Source: Candidatus Poribacteria bacterium WGA-3G (GTDB lineage Bacteria; Poribacteria; WGA-4E; WGA-3G). Taken from it: 5,376 nucleotides of DNA. A program made the translations under genes and the position numbers. Below the pieces are notes generated by a model, which searched no databases, was not told the origin of the DNA, and saw only the letters and a list, made by a program, of their open reading frames with translations. Of this stretch, positions 4,312-5,376 are shown one piece after another. Numbering within the stretch: the first letter of the stretch is position 1; each line of letters begins with the position of its first letter. The stretch lies in NCBI GenBank assembly GCA_000406005.1, contig ASZN01000160.1:1-5376 (forward strand). Direction: 5' to 3'.

Positions 4312-5223
4312 TTAAGCCTCTCCTTTAACGCGATTAAGGTATTTCACATAGATATTGCTCAGTGCGACGATGATGATCAGCAGGATATACGCCATTGCGC
4401 ACGCTTTACCGGTGTTGAAGTTCCGAAAAGCGAGTTTATAGAGGTTCATGGATACAGTTTCCGTCGCAGTACCGGGTCCGCCTTCACGGGTCAGGACATA
4501 AACGATGTCGAACATCTTGAAGGCATCCATAGTTCGGAACAGTAGCGCGATGAGTAGCAGCGGAGATACCAAGGGCAGCGTAATCCATCGGAACTTGAAC
4601 CATGCGGAGGCTCTATCGACATCAGCGGCTTCATAGAGATATTTCGGCACGGCGCTCAATCCTGCCAAAGCGATGAGCATCATGAATGGCGACCACATCC
4701 ATGTATCGACAATAACGACAGCGATCATCGCCATCTTTGGGTCCGTCGTCCATCCGATAGGTGATTTCAGGATCGAGCTGAGGAAGAAGTTGAGTAACCC
4801 GGAATTGTCGGAGTAAAGGATAAAACGCCAGAAGAGTCCGACGACTACGGGGGATAGCATCATCGGCAGCAGGAGGAGTGTTGTGACGAAACCTTTATAC
4901 CGAAATTCTCGGTTTAGGAGGAGTGCAAGCCCGAACCCGATAAAGAATTGCGCCGCGACTGCGAGGACTACGAAGTAGGCAGTTGTCTGAAAATACCCCC
5001 AGATTTCTGGGTCTTGAAGGAGGCGTGTGTAATTACGGACACCGATAAACCTTGGGGGTGTGGGCATTGAGGCTTTGTAGCGATGGAAGCTCAAGTAGAG
5101 CGACCAGAGTAGCGGAAAGATGTTCATCAAGATGAGCAAAATCATGGTCGGCATGATGAATGCCATCTTCAATTGGTAGTCGCTCATCCCACGCGATGTT
5201 TTGTCCGGGGGGTTGGTTTGCAT
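4312..5223 (-). CDS. ABC importer permease, MalF/UgpA-type
   Basis: The 303-aa product is of normal length for a MalF/UgpA-type permease, with about six membrane helices (near 18-45, 80-105, 112-137, 165-190, 215-240, 272-295). FIGVRNYTRLLQDPEIW (59-75) is the typical first periplasmic loop. The EAA loop is YEAADVDRASAWFKFRWITL then P (197-217); the usual glycine after VD is arginine (R204). FDIVYVLTREGGPGTATETVSM (238-259) is the conserved region before the last helices. It should pair with the downstream 400-aa permease as a heterodimer, fed by a periplasmic binding protein and powered by a separate ATPase, neither in the window. The start at 5223 has only a weak GAAG-type SD, and Met13 (MSDYQLKM) is a possible alternative start. 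The upstream side is occupied by a hairpin repeat array. Confidence 0.93.
   Translation of the reverse strand: MQTNPPDKTSRGMSDYQLKMAFIMPTMILLILMNIFPLLWSLYLSFHRYKASMPTPPRFIGVRNYTRLLQDPEIWGYFQTTAYFVVLAVAAQFFIGFGLALLLNREFRYKGFVTTLLLLPMMLSPVVVGLFWRFILYSDNSGLLNFFLSSILKSPIGWTTDPKMAMIAVVIVDTWMWSPFMMLIALAGLSAVPKYLYEAADVDRASAWFKFRWITLPLVSPLLLIALLFRTMDAFKMFDIVYVLTREGGPGTATETVSMNLYKLAFRNFNTGKACAMAYILLIIIVALSNIYVKYLNRVKGEA
4317..4326 (-). promoter_or_regulatory. SD of the second permease, embedded in the end of the first
   Basis: The minus strand AAAGGAGAGG encodes part of the last codons (K-G-E-A) of the MalF-type gene and lies 11-14 nt before the ATG at 4305. This indicates translational coupling, which would help balance the two subunits. 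Confidence 0.6.
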
Positions 5224-5268
5224 ATTTCTTCGGGTAACGGCTTTTAGGAGTTGGTTATCGGACTTAGT

Positions 5269-5373
5269 GCACAGGCTAACAGCCTATGCTACGAAAGATG
5301 CACAGGCTAACAGCCTATGCTACAGAAGAAACACAGGCTAACAGCCTATGCTACGAAAGATGCACAGGCTAAC
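5269..5373. repeat. 31-bp-period array of a 24-bp palindromic repeat (three full units and a partial fourth)
   Basis: Units begin at 5269, 5300, 5331 and 5362, exactly 31 bp apart. Units 1 and 2 are identical over 24 bp; unit 3 differs only in its first base (A for G). Unit 4 matches 12 bp (to AGGCTAAC) and then diverges to GGT at the window end. Spacers are 7 nt and purine-rich: GAAAGAT, AGAAGAA, GAAAGAT. Each unit folds as AGGCT-AAC-AGCCT with outer GCA/TGC pairing. The array lies 45 bp upstream of the first permease and may continue past the window. The spacers are far too short for CRISPR. Confidence 0.92.
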
Positions 5374-5376
5374 GGT

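Noticed and set aside
5269..5376. CRISPR array
   Set aside because: Spacers are 7 nt, nearly identical and purine-rich; there are no cas genes, and the unit also occurs singly inside a MITE.

Overview
The window reads as a chromosomal piece from a bacterium with many dispersed repeats. The content fits Candidatus Poribacteria or a close relative: a phytanoyl-CoA dioxygenase (PhyH) joined to HEAT repeats, a signal-peptide/coiled-coil small membrane protein, MalF/MalG-type sugar permeases, and short palindromic repeats scattered between genes. That placement is inference from memory of such genomes; no marker gene is present.

Left part (1-1059, + strand). The window opens inside a ParA/MinD-type ATPase (deviant Walker A at the first bases). 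Its frame stops at 141, and from about 111 the DNA instead encodes, in another frame, the C-terminal region 4 of a FliA/SigB-like sigma factor (to 308). This is a chimeric junction of two broken genes. A possible promoter and a 17-bp tandem duplication carrying two Shine-Dalgarno cores lead into an intact STAS-domain anti-sigma-factor antagonist (437-781). The 278 bp that follow hold no gene but do hold two inverted-repeat structures.

Middle part (1060-3022, - strand). A 469-aa PhyH-type Fe(II)/2-oxoglutarate dioxygenase with about six C-terminal HEAT repeats is followed upstream by a 123-bp MITE-like element with 13-bp perfect terminal inverted repeats and a TATAAT target duplication. Next is a 112-aa exported or membrane coiled-coil protein with its own SD and a candidate TTGACA promoter.

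Right part (3103-5376, - strand). Two ABC importer permease genes lie 6 bp apart, in the order MalF/UgpA-type (303 aa) then MalG/UgpE-type (400 aa). The second is about 100 aa longer than usual because of a roughly 120-residue insert with four predicted membrane helices after TM1. Neither the solute-binding protein nor the ATPase is in the window; the former may lie beyond the right edge. Upstream of the permeases is a 31-bp-period array of a 24-bp palindromic repeat. An identical copy of that repeat also sits inside the MITE.

The genes do not form one pathway. The left part is a remnant of stress or partner-switching regulation, the middle a probable small-molecule hydroxylase plus an unknown membrane protein, and the right a solute uptake system. 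I see no defence system, CRISPR array, RNA gene or complete mobile element. The most unusual items are the extended permease, the hairpin array shared with the MITE, and the ParA/sigma junction.
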